This document shows, piece by piece, positions 54,074 to 64,000 of a stretch of DNA of 64,000 nucleotides. The notes below the pieces were generated by a model. The model was not told the origin of the DNA, did not search any database, and worked only from the letters and a program-made list of their open reading frames with translations. Origin of the DNA: Spinacia oleracea (Eukaryota > Streptophyta > Magnoliopsida > Caryophyllales > Amaranthaceae). Position 1 is the first letter of the stretch. The number at the start of each line of letters is the position of its first letter. The DNA lies in contig NC_079489.1 in the NCBI RefSeq assembly GCF_020520425.1, positions 98,126,810 to 98,190,809 of the forward strand. Direction: 5' to 3'. The translations under genes were made by a program, and so were the position numbers.

Positions 54074-56200
54074 TCATCCAATGGGCCTCAAGCCCATCCC
54101 CTCCGACGTTTCCAAAACTAGTTTCTTACATAGGCCTTTCGTTAACGGATCCGCGATGTTCTTTTCGGACTTGACATAGTCCAGTGATATCACTCCACTT
54201 GACAGCAATTCTTTGACAGCCTTGTGCCTCAAACGAATGTGTCTTTTCTTTCCATTGTAGGCTTGGTTGTTTGCCACGGCAATAGCAGATTGCGAATCAC
54301 AATGAAGTGCAACTGAAGGAGCTGGCTTCCCCCACAGTGGAATGTCTGCAAGCACGTTCCTCAACCATTCTGCTTCATGACCTGCCAATTCAAGAGCAAT
54401 AAACTCAGATTCCATAGTAGACATAGCAGTACAAGATTGCTTACAGGATTTCCAAGAGACAGCTCCACCCCCTAGGGTGAAGACATAACCACTAGTGGAG
54501 TTGACTTCATCATTTCCAGATACCCAGTTGGCATCACAATAACCCTCCAATGCTCCTGGAAATTTGGAGTAGTGCAATCCCCAATCCATGGTACCCCTTA
54601 GGTACCTAAGCAATCGCCTTAACGCACCCCAATGCTCATTGCTTGGGTTATGGGTGTACCTGCTCAATCTACTTACAGAATAGGCAATGTCAGGTCTAGT
54701 ATAGTTCATGAGAAACATAACACTACCAATAATTTTAGCATACTCAGATTGACAAACAGGATCACCTTTGTTTTTCTTTAAATGAATGCTTATATCATAA
54801 GGGGTCTTGATTGGATCGACATAAAATGAATCAAACTTTTTAAGAAGCTTTTCAACATAGTGAGCTTGGCTGAGACAAATTCCATTTGGAGTTCTAATAA
54901 TTTTCACTCCCAAAATCACATCTGCCTCACCCATATCTTTCATTTCAAATTTTGAACTCAAGAATTCTTTTGTTTCATTCACTCGATCCAAATCAGTACC
55001 AAAAATTAGCATGTCATCCACATAAAGACAAATAATCACACAACCAGAAGAATCGTGTTTATAATAAACGCAAGAATCACCTTCATTTACATGATAGCCA
55101 TTACTAGTCATCGTCTTGTCAAACTTGTCATGCCATTGCTTAGGCGCTTGCTTAAGCCCATACAATGACTTGACCAGTTTACAAACTTTGTTTTCTTGAC
55201 CTGGAACAACAAAACCTTCAGGTTGAACCATATAAATCTCTTCATCTAAATCACCATTTAAAAATGCAGTTTTCACATCCATTTGATGCACAACAAGATC
55301 ATGAATGCATGCAAGAGCAATTAAGGTTCTAATGGTTGCAATCTTAGTTACAGGAGAGTATGTATCAAAATAATCAATGCCATGTTTTTGAGTAAAACCC
55401 CTTACCACAATCCTGGCCTTATATTTATCAATGGACCCACATGATTTCAACTTTTTTCTAAAAATCCACTTACAGGTGATGGGTTTACAACCTCTAGGCA
55501 GATCAACCAATTCCCAAGTATTATTACTTAGGATTGACTGAAGTTCGCTATCAATGGCCTCTTTCCAGAAAACTGCATCAACCGACCTCATTGCCTCTTC
55601 ATAGGTTCTAGGGTCGTCTTCTAGGATAAATACATACACAAAATCATCAGTAATCAAGAAAGGTTCAGTTAGGAAAGCAGTAACAAAATCATCACCATAA
55701 CTTGTTTCCTTTCTTGCCCTTTTGCTTCTCCTTGGTTCTAAATCAGACTCATTATTAGTAGTGGAACAAGGAGCAATGGGTAAAGCATTAGAGGTGCTAG
55801 AGGATGGTACATCATTACTAATGCAAGAGATCTTTAAAGGAAAAGTGTTTTCAAAAAACTCAGCATCTCTTGCTTCAATAATGTTACCACTTGCATAAGA
55901 GTTGTTAGCACCTTTAACTAAAAAACGATAAGCAGAACTTTGATAAGCATAACCAATAAAGATAGAATCAACCGTTTTGGGACCAATCTTGTCTCTTTTG
56001 AAACTAGGTAAGGCAACCTTTGCTAAGCACCCCCACACTTTCAAGTATTTCAGGCTTGGTGCTCGACCCTTCCATAGCTCATATGGGGTCTTGTCCAGCT
56101 TCTTGTGAGGCACCCTGTTCAAAACATGACAAGCAGAAAGAATAGCTTCCCCCCACATATTATCAGGAAGCCCAGAACTAATAAGCATTGAATTCATCAT
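54074..56200 (-). pseudogene. pol: Copia pol: integrase C-part, reverse transcriptase, RNase H
   Basis: A 708-codon open frame. Residues ~1-110 are the integrase core end and C-terminal region ([33 protein letters not shown]). RT (RVT_2) spans ~210-460 with [17 protein letters not shown] and the catalytic YVDDM at ~55009-55023. RNase H spans ~555-690 with YCDANWVSG and [10 protein letters not shown]. It ends ADPLTKGL...GLRPIG. The frame extends upstream of this ATG as integrase homology ([19 protein letters not shown]), broken at a six-base C run (56325-56330 on +). RT and RNase H look intact, but the polyprotein is not. In Copia order, integrase precedes RT, as here. Confidence 0.93.
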
Positions 56201-56330
56201 ATTTTTTAAAGTTCTATTTTTCCTTTCAGCAATCCCGTTTTGTTCGGGTGTGTAAGGAGCTGTTGTTTCGTGAACTATACCATTCTGTTCACAAAACGCC
56301 TTAAGAGTGTTAGGGTCATACTCACCCCCC

Positions 56331-57446
56331 TATCACTCCTAAGTCTCTTGATTTTCCTGTCTAGCTGGTTTTCAACTTCAGCCTTGTACTTGAGGAACAT
56401 CTCCTCAGCCTCATCCTTAGACCTTTGCCTTGAACAGTTGCAGAAGCAGAGTTACCCATGAATACATTTTCACCATCAGTCTTCTCGTAGGAAGTGAACA
56501 TTTCTTTGTTGGTGCAAATGTGCCTGGTTGCTCCTGTATCAACTATCCACTCAGCAACATCACCTGCCAGATTAGCTTCTGAAACAACAGCAATGAAATT
56601 GTTAGGATCAGCAACTGCTTCAACAAGGTGAGCTTGATTCTGATCTGGCTTCTTCTTGACCCTGCAATCCCTGGACTTGTGACCAGCCTTCCCACATTCA
56701 AAACAGTTACCCTTAAACTTATACTTCTGAATTTTCCCTTGAGGCTTGAACTGACTGCCCTTCCCCTTAAACTTATCAGAATAGAAATTGCCCCTAGGTT
56801 CAACCAGATTAGCTTTAGCAGACCCAGAAAATACAAATTGACCCTTATCCTTAATACGGTTCTCCTCCTCAATTTTTAGGTGACCTACGAGTTCCTCTAG
56901 GGTAAGGTCTTTCTTCTTATGCATTAACTGGTTTCTAAAGTCTTTCCATGAGGGTGGCAGTTTCTCAATTAAAACAATAGCAAGAGTTATATCACATATA
57001 CTCAAACCCTCGGCAGCCATAGCAATACAGATATTCTCATATGCATGAATCTGATCAATAATAGGTTTATCATCTTCAACTTGAAAACCTAACCATTTAC
57101 TAACACAATAACGTTTCGTACCGGCATCATCAGTTCCATACTTTTTCTCTAAACCATCCCAAATATCCCTAGCATGATTATAGCCCATGTAAATGTCAAG
57201 CAAAACATTCGACATATGATGCAATAGCATTCCCTTACAGGTTCTATCATCCTTAGCAAACTTAACCTCAAAATCATGCAATTCATCATCATTAACAGGT
57301 TTCACAACATCAGAAATAACATACGCAACATCAATTTGCTCCAAATAAAATCTCATCCTAACAGCCCAACGTTTATAGTTTTTCCCATCAAGAGGTTCCA
57401 ATTTCGACATATCAGGAATAAGAAATTTCGACATATTCATAGCCAT
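56331..57446 (-). pseudogene. gag-pro: Copia gag and protease, fused to an integrase remnant by deletion
   Basis: Open from ATG 57446. The capsid part (YKRWAVRMRFYLEQ, KYGTDDAGTKRYCVSKWLG, IVLIEKLPPSWKDFRNQLMH) is typical of Copia gag (UBN2). The zinc knuckle CFECGKAGHKSRDC lies at ~56660-56705, and the protease active site EWIVDTGATRHICT at ~56510-56550. Shortly after ATVQGKG the sequence jumps to mid-integrase homology (KDEAEEMFLKYKAEVE, SDRG), so the flap half of the protease, the GAG-pre-integrase zinc finger and the first catalytic Asp are gone. The frame changes at the join and stops at 56361. Confidence 0.92.
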
Positions 57447-57469
57447 AACAGAATAATTGTCTTTTAGAT

Positions 57470-58239
57470 TGTTAGCTAAATAAGTAATTGGAACGACTTA
57501 ACTGGATATTGCGTAATACGAACTGAAACAATTGTCGTGCCGTGGCCGGACCACTGCTCTAAAAGACAATTCCGCGCTACCTCCGATGCAGTAGAACGCT
57601 TGCGGTTGCCCTCCAGGGTTTACACGACACCGAGAATTATGTGCACTCACAATCCCCGATTGGAGACCAGAATATTTGCCCAGAAAGAGAGGAATTTGAG
57701 AGAGAGATGTGATTGTAAGTTTCTGTATCTTTTTGTGGAAATGAACGATGAATTTATAGTGAGGCTTTTGGGAAGCTGTAACAGCAAAAAACGGCTAGTG
57801 GAGAAGTTACGGGAGTAATGGGGAACTGCAACAGTCATAAAACGGCTAGTGGGGAGTAATGACGTGATTAATGGAGCAGTTTCCAAAGTTAGTGGGTTGA
57901 TTAAGTCTTCTGACTTAATCAAACCGCCCTTGACCAAAAAGAATAACCCGGCCCACAAAACCCACCCCACGCCCGCGAACCGCAAGTACCAAGTACCAAG
58001 TACCAAGTACCAAGTACCAAGTACCAAGGCCCACGGCCCTCGCCCGAGCCCGGCCCGGCGCGCGCGCGTGTGTGTGTTGTGACCACCCATGCCACTCACA
58101 TGCTTTCTTAAACAAATGTTTCCCTCAAACCCCCAAATATAAACATTGAATATGGTTTGTGTTTTTCCCATGTGGGACTTTTCATATTCCCACATTTTCC
58201 CACTCATTTTCTTTTGTTTTCTCACTAGGATTTCCAACA
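57470..58239 (-). repeat. 5' LTR of the Copia element (right copy)
   Basis: 770 bp; same as the left LTR, with more GTACCAA repeat units (57985-58027) and a shorter CG run. Confidence 0.95.
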
Positions 58240-61200
58240 GACAGATCCTGGTCAAATTCATTGGTAGCCTTGCAAAGATGGAGCCTTACTGTCCAGTTAG
58301 AGAAATGGATTGGAAAGATGTCGATGGGGCTTTAAAAGCTAAATTGATACAAGATATACAAGTAAGTATAATCTTAGTAAATCATCTATTTCAATCTGAA
58401 ATATGACAGTTAAATCTGAAATCTAATATGGATTACACATGGAACATATTCCTGAGATGGATTATTATGAAATTCAATTTTTTTTTGTCTAACTTAGAAT
58501 TATATAAAAACACAAGCTAGGTACCTTATAGAATTTCCTCTTTTTTTTCTTTCACCTTTTTACTTGTACTGTTTTCCCCTTTTCATGAATATGTTCTCAA
58601 TGCAGTCTTTCAAAATAGGTTAAAGTTCCCCAATTCAATGAGGATGAAAAATTCTTAGATTCAAATAGCGTAAAGAGAAATTTGCAGATGACTTTGCTTC
58701 TGCTATATGGTGTCTCCTTACAATTCTTGATTGTCTATGTTTCATCTGGAAATCTGCGACTTCCTCACCCGTCACCCGGCTTTCAGGGGAGTGCATGCTT
58801 AATTTTTGATGCTACTGATTTACAAAAAGAAAAATAAAAATAAAAATCGTCCTTTGTCAGTGTCCGCATTTCTGGTTTTGAGCGAATAGAAATCCTGGCA
58901 ATATCATTAAATTTTGGCTATCTGGTATGTGTCTGATTTTTTCTCACAGTAAACTAGTTGTTGTTGATAAATTGTTTCTAGGCATTAAGGACATATTGGA
59001 TACAATATTTAAACTAAGTAAGTGTTCACCAATGATTAGGTTTGCTCTTCCTACTGTAGTACTGTGGTAGTTATGTGAAAATGTAGTTAAGTTATTTTTC
59101 TTTCGGTGTTATAATTATTCAAATCAAAAGAGATACACACCGTTTTGTTGTTCCATTTTAACTTATGATCTCAAAATTTATCTGCTTGTAAATGGGATCT
59201 CACATCCATGTGATAGCTTGATCACTTGATTTACCTCAACTCAGTTTGTATGGCTGATATATGTGTCGGCAATTTGGTGACATCCCAAGTCTAAATTCAA
59301 TTAGTCTGCAGTTATACTTCGATTTTTCTTATTGTTTTGCTGATTATATTGTTGTTGTTCTTCAATTTTTCTATTCATGTATTTGATTTATGTTCAGCTA
59401 GTTTTCGATTAATGTTTTGTTCTCTTATTTGTGTTTCCTATATTACTCGATCGGTTGATATTATCTTTCTGCATTTTTAGGTGTTGTGCCAGATCCATGT
59501 TGTATATTAAGGGGTGTCCATCCCTTTTGAGGACATATATGTTTGTAATATCTTGCAAATATACTGGAAACTATTTGTGGTCTTTGACTTGCGTTTTATG
59601 CAACTCTTCAAACTGTTTGTCCTGCTATCCTGGTTTTCTAAACTCTGCCTTATACCTCCTAAGCTTTGTCTATTGCTGCTTTCTTTATTGAATTGCCTAA
59701 ATCGACCCATGTTGTGGCAAAGAGGATTTCTTTAGGCCAACTGGTTATCATTTATGTTATTGGTTACATCAATGCTGAACAATATAATTCTTTTTTAAAG
59801 GATCGCTTTGTTATTCCTGATTGTTCGGTATACGTCACGCAAATTCTCAAGCGTGCCAATAAAAGCTGGAAGCAATATAAATACTCTCTCAAGAAAGATT
59901 ACTACAAACCAGAGGAGAAAACAGAAGAACAGATGGCCAGAGAAGCAGAGCCGCGACATGGAATTAGCGGTAAAGAGTGGGTAAAGTTGGTTAGATATTG
60001 GTATTCAGATAAAGGGAAAGTAAGTACCACGTTTTTAATTGAAGTTTGATTGATCTTTGTTTATTATTTGAAAAAGATAATTATTTTCTTAATAAATCTC
60101 TTTGGACGTGAGTGCAGAAATTGTCAGAATGTGGAAAAGAAGCACGAGCCTCCCAAACTCAATTTCATAGATCTGGTTCTAATAGCTATGCGAACCAACA
60201 AGCTGATTATGTACAAATCATGAATTCTTTTATTTATTTAGGATGGTGTCATATTTCTAGATTTTCTTCAATACTTCTTACATTGCTACTCATATATAGG
60301 AAGACGAGCATGGAGTAAAAATGAGCTTATTAGCCCTTTGGATAAAGACTCATTCGGGCAAGGACAGGACCTTTCTTGCAAACACACTCACTGAAGATTT
60401 TGTTGTATGAGTCCATATTATTAAGCTATTTGATTGAAATACTTACAGTGCATACTGCACCAAATGTAATTCCCGAACAGTTTCTGAAATTCATCTTGCA
60501 TTGTTATCCTATTCTTTTTTTGTGCAGGATGATGCAAAGGCCATGGTTGAATCGCTGAAGACTGTAAACCCTTCTAAGTCTCAACAAGAACTCGAAAATG
60601 AAGCCTTTGAGGACACTATGCATGGTGGAAAGGTACCAGAACGTCCTGTAGGTTGCGGACTTGGAGTTCGTAAGAGCGACGTTTATGGAGTGCATGGTGT
60701 GCTAAGGAAGAATGGGTATGGAAAAGTTCGTCATAGGACCGTGGTGATGGAAAATGTGAAAGAAGAAGTGTCAACTATCAACAAGAAAAATGAAAACACT
60801 GGAGAAGGAAAATGGAAAGCTGCAAGAGCAAGTGAAAGAGAATAATTGGCTGCTTAAAACACTTATTGGACAATTTGCTCAACTTGTAGGTCAAGTTCGT
60901 ACAGGAAATGCTTCAACAAAAGCTCTTGATTGTGCACAGCAAGTCTTGGGAATGGCACATCAAAGGGTAATTATTCTAATTTCTTCTCATTAAACTCTTT
61001 TTGCATTTGACGCTTCTATAATTTCAGTGTTCTTGTTCGACTTCTTGCTGCATTTTCATATTGCTTAAAAACGTTTGTTGTGGAAAGTTTTATGTTCAAT
61101 TGAATTTTGCTTATTGATTCAATTAATAGTATCTACGATTTAATTAGCCATAGTTTTCGAAATATGATGAGAGTTGACCTTTAAAACAAAAGGATTTTGA

Positions 61201-62460
61201 TGGGTAATGTAGGATTCTTGAGCTCAATTTTGGTTTATAGAAACCCTGGAGTGAAGGGCAGCTTAGATCATAATTCACTTTGGTTCTGTTTCATATGGTT
61301 AGTGGCCCGATGACTCGGTGTGGATTAAGTTAATAAAGGGTGCGATAGTGGTCTGGAACTGAAATTTAGATTAAGATTGGGATAATATATGGCTGACTGA
61401 CTTTTCTACCAGCGTTGAAATTGACCGTTTTATGATAAATTTGCATCCTTTTGTTCAAGTGAAGTGCATTGTGCAAATTTGACACGGATACTTGAGGTGA
61501 TATGAAGAGGATTAACATTGATGGTGGTCTGTTCATATATTTGTGGGTTTTATACTTTTGGAATTGGAATACATGTCAGATATGGCCATGGAAAAAATTG
61601 TGATTTTAGTATAAAGAGTTAATTCTTGAGCTTTTAATATAGGGTATACGAAGTGTGTTGATGTCAAATTCTGTCCACTTAGGGTGGTATTCCGCCAAAA
61701 GAAACTTGTCAAAAGGAGCTTAGCTGAATAAATGTGCCAAGTCCATGATAATGCAGCTGTATCAAGTAGGTATATGTTAATTATGTAGCTGCTCAGGACT
61801 CCTACCACATATTAATAGCCAATCATGTTAATTACAAATGCTAGTCTTTATCTCCAGGTTTCTTAAGGTAGATAAGCTGAGTATAAGCTGTTACCTCTGC
61901 TTGCCATTAGGGTTCACTAATTCTGCAGGTTCTTCTATCTGCACCACCTAGCCCAAGAACGCTGTTGCTGCTCCTTTTCTTGCTTAATAGCAAACCAACA
62001 TCATCAACTGAGGTGACAGTCTGCATTACTTCGAACAGCAATGAAGGACAACTCTCTTCCATGTACCCGAATCCTTCAGAATGCATCACCGCGTTCAAGT
62101 TTGCTGTAGGAAATTAATTTCAAACCGACTCTCTTGATAGTGAATGCAGGGAACTTGGTGTATCTTATCTGCAAATGCTAGTCTCCCCTTAAATACTTGA
62201 CACAAAATATTTGCACTACACTTACACACACAACTCTTTATAAGTAACCAATACAAGAAAAGGTAATTAATAGGTGATGTTCTAAGAGATTTTGATGTAT
62301 AGACAACAAAAATTTGTAGGAAATTCTCCTCATGTTGTATTTAATTTCCTTCGTAGTTTGGGTTTCCGACTTATTATGTACTTATAAAATTTTGTATTTT
62401 TCTTTGAAGGTCGTCCAACGTGATAAGGTGCAAAAGCAAAATGAAGGCCAAGACACTTGA

Positions 62461-63059
62461 GCTTCATATGAGCTACTGTCATCGATCTAAGTTTTAGTTT
62501 TTCTAAGTTTTAGTTTTTCTTGGGTTTGATTTATGATGTTGTTTTAGACAATTTGGTTAAGATTTCGGTTAGTGATATAGATGCGTGTATGTTTGGATTT
62601 TGGTTTGAAACATACGTGTACGTATTATGAATTTTAACTACTTAAATTTTTGTAAGTTAATTTTATTGTTAATTGAAGACCAAGTATTCACAATTCAGGT
62701 TTTATTGAATGATCTTGTGTTGTACTTTAATTTTAAATTTATAATTGTGACATTGAATAGTTTTTTATTATATATTTATTAAATATGCGATATGATACAG
62801 GAATAGGTGGAATAAAAAGAGCCTATATGCGATACAGGAATAGGTGAAAAAATATCTTAATTATACAAATAAATCTAGACGTTTTTTGGGGTCGTATTAT
62901 CGTGCTCATTTTAAATTAAATTCCCGCCAATTCAAATTTCTGGACGCTTCTAGGTGTCGAGACATCAAACAGGAAAATAATGGGCAAAGCAGGAAAAAAT
63001 CTTGGGGACGCCATAAATCACACTTGTGGACGCATAAAAGCGCCGGGGATGAAGAAAAC
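62461..63059. other. CACTA-3 region after the Transposase_24-type gene
   Basis: AT-rich probable 3' UTR and spacer (TTCTAAGTTTTAGTTTTTC duplicated at 62495-62522). GATATGATACAGGAATAGGTG and GCGATACAGGAATAGGTG repeat at 62790-62847. No gene is visible. Confidence 0.5.
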
Positions 63060-63345
63060 ATGGACGCCTGTGGGCGTCGAGGACTCTAAATAGGAAAATG
63101 TTGGGCAAAGCGGGAAAACAACTTGTGGACGTTTGAATCAGACATGTGGACGGTATAAAGCGTCGAGGTTGTCGACGCTGAAGATAAAAGGTGGTCGAAA
63201 AAAAGCGTCCAGGTAGTCGACGCCACCAGGCGTCGAGAATATTCTCGACTTTCATTTTCTCGACGCTTTTGGAAAGCGTTGAGGCTAAATTTCTCGACGC
63301 CTTGTGGTGTCGAAAAACCTTCAAAAAAGCGTCCATAAAAGGCGC
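63060..63345. repeat. Right subterminal array of CACTA-3
   Basis: Dense TGGACGCC, GGCGTCGAG, GTCGACGCC and AAAGCGTC units in both orientations, including AGTCGACGCCACCAGGCGTC. They match the left array and end in the terminal repeat. Confidence 0.8.
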
Positions 63346-63362
63346 GTTTTGTAGTAGTGAAT

Positions 63363-64000
63363 AAGTCCTTAAGGGATGGGTGGTCACCCTAGTCTTGTAC
63401 GTACCTGGAATACCTAAGTACGGGGGCCATTGTGCGAATCACGACTCACTAGAAATCAACTCCTATAAACACAAAAGGAGAAACTAAATTATTATCCATG
63501 TTTACTAAATTTCCAGCAACTATTTAAGATTCTAAAACTCTTAGTTTAATTAGAAATCATTCATTAATCATTAATTTAATAGTCTCAAATAGTCAACTCA
63601 AGCCCTAACATAAAAACATTGACTTTTTAGCTTTAAAACCATTAAAAACCAACTTTTTAAAGCTTATAACCAATCTAAAAATTTAAGTTGATTCCCATAA
63701 TTTAAATTGTCATTAAATTATGTGAATCAATCGCTTAATTAATTAAAATCAAAACCCTAATAATAGTTTATCATAAAAACATGTTTTGACTTCAAAAAAC
63801 AACACTTTATGAACTTATTAAATATGAAAATAATAATTTAAATCATCAAAACCAACCTCTTAAATTAAAATACAACCCAATACGGTGTTCATAACCGTTC
63901 TAATCAATTTAAATAACCCAAATATTTAAAATAATCACAACAATTAAAACAATTTAAAATTGAAAATTAATGTTTTTGAAAATATAATTTGATTATCCCA
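63363..64000. other. Unclassified repeat, right flank of CACTA-3
   Basis: Continuation of 10986-12172 once CACTA-3 is removed. It contains GGGATGGGTGGTCACCCTAG and AGTACGGGGGCCATTGTGCG, then an AT-rich stretch without ORFs to the window end. It may be an LTR or internal part of an older retroelement. Confidence 0.4.

Larger units (their letters stand above)
52759..58239 (-). mobile_element. Ty1/Copia retrotransposon, recent but defective
   Basis: The TSD GACAG lies at 52754-52758 and 58240-58244. The LTRs are 52759-53516 and 57470-58239 (TGTTGG...AACA on the minus strand). The LTRs look identical by eye except for length differences in a GTACCAA repeat tract and a CG/TG run, which suggests a young insertion. 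The polypurine tract CTGTGGGGGAT abuts the left LTR. Between the right LTR and the gag ATG there are only 23 bases, with no TGGTATCAGAGC-type primer site. The integrase N-half is deleted. It interrupts exon 2 of the CACTA-3 gene. Confidence 0.95.
51388..62460 (+). pseudogene. CACTA-3 Transposase_24/Ptta-En-Spm-type accessory transposon protein, seven exons, broken
   Basis: Exons: 51388-51979 (Ser/Pro/Thr-rich N-terminus), 52634-52758 + 58245-58361 (split by the Copia insertion; VEFNDLCQPLRKGG, MEPYCPVREMDWKDVD), 59801-60019 (RANKSWKQYKYSLKKDYY, GISGKEWVKLV), 60118-60210 (KEARASQTQFHRSGSNSYAN), 60300-60404 (ALWIKTHSGKDRTFLAN), 60528-60966 (VGCGLGVRKSDVYGVHG, then a coiled-coil QFAQLVGQ) and 62410-62460 (ends QDT-stop). 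Junction phases agree throughout. The motif order is that of plant Transposase_24/Ptta proteins of En/Spm elements, thought to bind subterminal repeats. Lesions: TAG at 52672-52674, the Copia insertion in exon 2, and a frameshift near 60780-60800 before the coiled coil. Introns carry no other gene. Confidence 0.82.
12173..63359 (+). mobile_element. CACTA-3: large CACTA transposon hosting Athila, Tat, CACTA-2 and Copia insertions
   Basis: The right end, read inward, is CACTACTACAAAACGCG (63359 backwards). The left end is TACTACTACAAAACATG at 12173, with the first base C changed to T. The TSD AAT is at 12170-12172 and 63360-63362. Both ends have subterminal GGACGC/CGACGC arrays. After subtracting the Athila (14273-49896) and Copia (52759-58239) insertions and their TSD copies, about 10 kb remains. 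It carries one Transposase_24-type gene (51388-62460) and an unassigned exon (14117-14272), but no TNP2/Transposase_21 gene was found, so this copy should be non-autonomous. Confidence 0.85.

Noticed and set aside
54074..57446. Endogenous pararetrovirus
   Set aside because: Gene order gag-protease-integrase-RT-RNase H with flanking LTRs and a 5-bp TSD is Copia; there is no movement or coat protein gene.

Overview
This is eukaryotic, almost certainly plant nuclear, DNA. No resident gene sits outside a transposable element, and the whole window reads as a nested stack of retrotransposons and CACTA (En/Spm-type) DNA transposons. Athila-, Tat/Retand- and Copia-type elements, GT-AG introns and plant-type SBDS, TAF13 and YTH-ECT fragments fix it as an angiosperm. 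LTR and flank style, including TACTCCGTAT-like strings, suggests Caryophyllales (beet/spinach/quinoa relatives), but that is inference only.

Layout, with boundaries fixed by terminal motifs and target-site duplications (TSDs). (i) 1-761: right end of CACTA-0, cut by the window start. (ii) 762-3025 plus 8917-~10985: 3' part of Tat-lineage element C (+ strand), with an antisense plant-mobile-domain gene, polypurine tract and 3' LTR. It is split by CACTA-1 (3026-8913, TSD TTC), which carries intron-containing SBDS exons. (iii) 10986-12172 and 63363-64000: unclassified flanks of the big nest. (iv) CACTA-3, 12173-63359 (TSD AAT), about 10 kb of its own sequence with a seven-exon Transposase_24-type gene (51388-62460). 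(v) Inside CACTA-3: an Athila-like element (14273-49896, TSD ACGAG) and a Copia element (52759-58239, minus strand, TSD GACAG). (vi) Inside the Athila element: Tat-A (17136-27984, minus, TSD GTCCC), CACTA-2 (28184-31977, TSD AAC) carrying TAF13 exons, and Tat-B (35712-47860, minus, TSD CTTTT).

No element looks autonomous. The Athila copy has gag-protease but no reverse transcriptase. Tat-B has broken gag-protease plus an antisense gene. Tat-A has no retroviral ORF but carries a YTH/ECT gene fragment. The Copia copy keeps RT and RNase H but has lost half the integrase and has no recognisable primer-binding site. CACTA-3's only gene is hit by the Copia insertion, a stop and a frameshift.

The most interesting signals are: three cellular gene fragments captured by three elements; a GC-rich double-palindrome module that recurs just upstream of TATA boxes in Tat LTRs and antisense-gene promoters and that differs by deletion between LTRs of the same element; and an Athila 3' LTR holding a 156-bp copy of the host exon that flanks the 5' LTR.
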